DNA of 64,000 nucleotides from Chaenocephalus aceratus (taxonomy: Eukaryota; Chordata; Actinopteri; Perciformes; Channichthyidae): assembly GCA_023974075.1 (NCBI GenBank), contig CM043792.1, forward strand, positions 11,637,456 to 11,701,455, in the 5' to 3' direction. Below the pieces are notes generated by a model, which ran no database searches, was not told the origin of the DNA, and saw only the letters and a program-made list of their open reading frames with translations. Shown piece after piece: positions 57,031 to 64,000 of this stretch. The first letter of the stretch is position 1, and each line of letters begins with the position of its first letter. The position numbers and the translations under genes were made by a program.

Positions 57031-57392
57031 TCAACTCCGTGTTGTGCTTTAATGTGACCAATACAGAATATTCTCCTGCACCATGACATCAAGTCAAATT
57101 CCTCGTACGTGTCAACCTACCTGGTAATTAAACTGTTTATAATATTATGAGATCGTTGCAGCCCATCTGAGAAGAGCCAACCTACCTGAACACACCCCTC
57201 CTTAATTAGTTTTTCCAGCTGTGACGTGTTGCAAGAACATGTAGAAACTAGCCATCCCTCTTTATCGATCTATGCCAACTGAAAGCTCACATCTCCAGGC
57301 ATGAACATCACCAGCAACAAGGCCGAGCCGCCCACCACATCCATCTATCACCCCTCATTTTATGGCTCCTACCTCCAGATCAATACAGTCAG

Positions 57393-57394
<2 letters not shown>

Positions 57395-57446
<52 letters not shown>
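57395..57446. repeat. (TG)n microsatellite
   Basis: About 26 TG units, uninterrupted. Confidence 0.97.
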
Positions 57447-57447
<1 letters not shown>

Positions 57448-58168
57448 CAGAGTGACAAAGCACTTCAGAAGGGTCAATAAAAAGAGAAGAAAACGGTGCG
57501 TTGATAAATATGTGATAATGCCGTTGGATTTATCTGCCGCAGGTAATTTAACATTCAAGATTCAATCACATCATTGTCATCGCACAGTTCAAGTAAATGT
57601 TTAGCATCTCACCAAAATTGCTAAAAGCAGGAATAATCTACAGAAATGACATAACCTAAACCCAAATGTTAACTTACTTGCCTCGCCTCATCTGTAGTAT
57701 ATATTTATTCAGTCCTTTTGTTGACTAAATTCCACGAGTTGTTTCTTATGAAGAAGAAGGTTTCATTTTAAACGTAACTACCGGAAATGTGCACATAATG
57801 CTGGACGTTTGTAGGACAAATTACGAAAATTACAATACATATATATATATATTTAAATATCATAAAAACTGATGAATGGTATATTGGTATGATTTCAAGC
57901 CTCCTTCAATCGGTCAAATTATGGCTTTGTGATTCCAACAATTTGAGCTGCCTTTGGATTGCTTTCTTTTTCATTTTATTACCCAGAATGTAACAACACT
58001 AACTAATTTAATGACACAAATCCAAATAGGACACTCTTAATTTTGTTAATGTTGGTATATTTCTGGTTATGTTTTGTGATCATGAAACCAACATGTTCTT
58101 TACACGTAACACCTTGCTTCCATCATAGCCTGTAGTAGAAAACCCTTTCTGGCTTGAAAAAAAACACA

Positions 58169-58170
<2 letters not shown>
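57447..58170. other. Unassigned intergenic sequence
   Basis: No gene or repeat family recognised; a short ATATATAT run at about 57838-57852. Confidence 0.4.
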
Positions 58171-63311
<5,141 letters not shown>

Positions 63312-63445
63312 GGCAGTGGCTCAGTCAGTAGGGGCTTGCACTGTGATCCGTAGGATCGCCGGTTCAAGTCCCCGACCAGACCTACATATGGAGTGTGGAC
63401 TGCTACTGGAGAGGTCCCAGTTCACACTGAGTCTGCCAACAGAAA
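63312..63445 (+). repeat. tRNA-derived SINE, 3' truncated
   Basis: The head reads GGCAGTGGCTCAGTCAGTAG (box A-like TGGCTCAGT-AGTAGG) and GGATCGCCGGTTCAAGTCCC (box B GGTTCAAGTCC), about 35 bp apart, followed by the SINE body ATGGAGTGTGGACTG...GGAGAGGTCCCAGTTCAC. The tRNA-like part lacks a proper acceptor stem and is joined to non-tRNA body, so it is a SINE and not a tRNA gene. It ends near 63445 without the usual tail. Confidence 0.75.
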
Positions 63446-63688
63446 GGTTTTTGGGGTGATGAAACAAAGATGAAACCAAATTAAAAAAAAAAAATGTGCT
63501 GAGAAAGTAAATGGGTAGGTGAGTAAAGCTTCCACAGCCCTAATTCATTTTTTCAAGTCTTTTACTAAGAATATTTAAAACTATCTTGGACAAACAGTTA
63601 CCATGAATTCACATTTTATTTTATTCTATTTGTAAGTGCAAAAACTAGCTACGTGTGCCATTAGAGCTGTGCTACGTGCACAAAATAG

Positions 63689-63844
<156 letters not shown>

Positions 63845-64000
63845 AGATGCCAACACCAACAAACAAACAATACAAATGTCCCCGTCTCTCACTCCGTAGC
63901 TCTCTCACAGCTAAAAAGCTAAATAGCTAGCTCTACTATCTATCAGCATTAAAACAGGAACGACATGGTAAAGTTACTGTAATGTAATGCTCACTGGTAT

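Noticed and set aside
63312..63390. tRNA gene
   Set aside because: Box A and box B are present but the acceptor stem does not pair and the sequence continues into a SINE body; a tRNA-derived SINE is the better explanation.

Overview
This window looks like teleost (ray-finned fish) genomic DNA, probably from a percomorph-type genome. The evidence is a spliced vertebrate gene with short coding exons in long introns, together with a fish-typical mixture of DIRS, L2, RTE and I/Jockey-like retrotransposons, hAT-type DNA transposons, a tRNA-derived SINE and very long CA/TC microsatellites. There is no bacterial gene organisation. Only one host protein-coding gene can be supported.

The host gene is gsg1l (germ cell-specific gene 1-like, an AMPA-receptor auxiliary subunit of the claudin/PMP22/TARP superfamily), on the minus strand from 55874 (ATG) to 21365 (stop). 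Five coding exons (55586-55874, 45176-45223, 27759-27911, 24224-24335, 21365-21728) join in frame at GT/AG splice sites to give 966 nt and 321 residues. The introns are about 10.4, 17.3, 3.4 and 2.5 kb and hold most of the window's transposons.

Layout. 1-4724: a minus-strand DIRS-type retrotransposon cut by the window edge, with decayed RT/RNase H and gag and an unusual 5' region of three nested repeat systems. 4725-13289: intergenic DNA with LINE and hAT pieces, including an intact-ended 566-bp hAT element (8213-8778) and a frameshifted I/Jockey-like LINE (about 8940-11875). 13290-18317: a second DIRS element, complete at both ends, with inverted terminal repeats, an internal complementary region matching both outer ends, gag, an RNase H remnant and a tyrosine recombinase, but without the RT. 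18318-21364: apparent 3' flank of gsg1l. 21365-55874: gsg1l with intronic insertions, notably a 1,360-bp hAT element (22614-23973), a hAT MITE (29219-29673), a long L2-type LINE (31107-34400) lying in hAT-derived DNA, an RTE-type LINE split by a hAT element with a perfect 8-bp target duplication (36208-39408), a 358-bp hAT MITE (41403-41760), nested hAT pieces (48194-49300), a small ORF resembling the N-terminus of fish DUF3504/Crypton-like proteins (51711-52022), and an L2 tail. 55875-64000: upstream flank of gsg1l with microsatellites, a LINE RT relic and a SINE.

The transposons do not form a pathway with gsg1l. The points of most interest are the precise DIRS circle-junction architecture, the nested-insertion chronology shown by target-site duplications, inverted hAT copies flanking gsg1l exons 3-4, a perfect 22-bp intronic hairpin, and the small DUF3504-like ORF. 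All family assignments were made by eye from the sequence; no database search was run.
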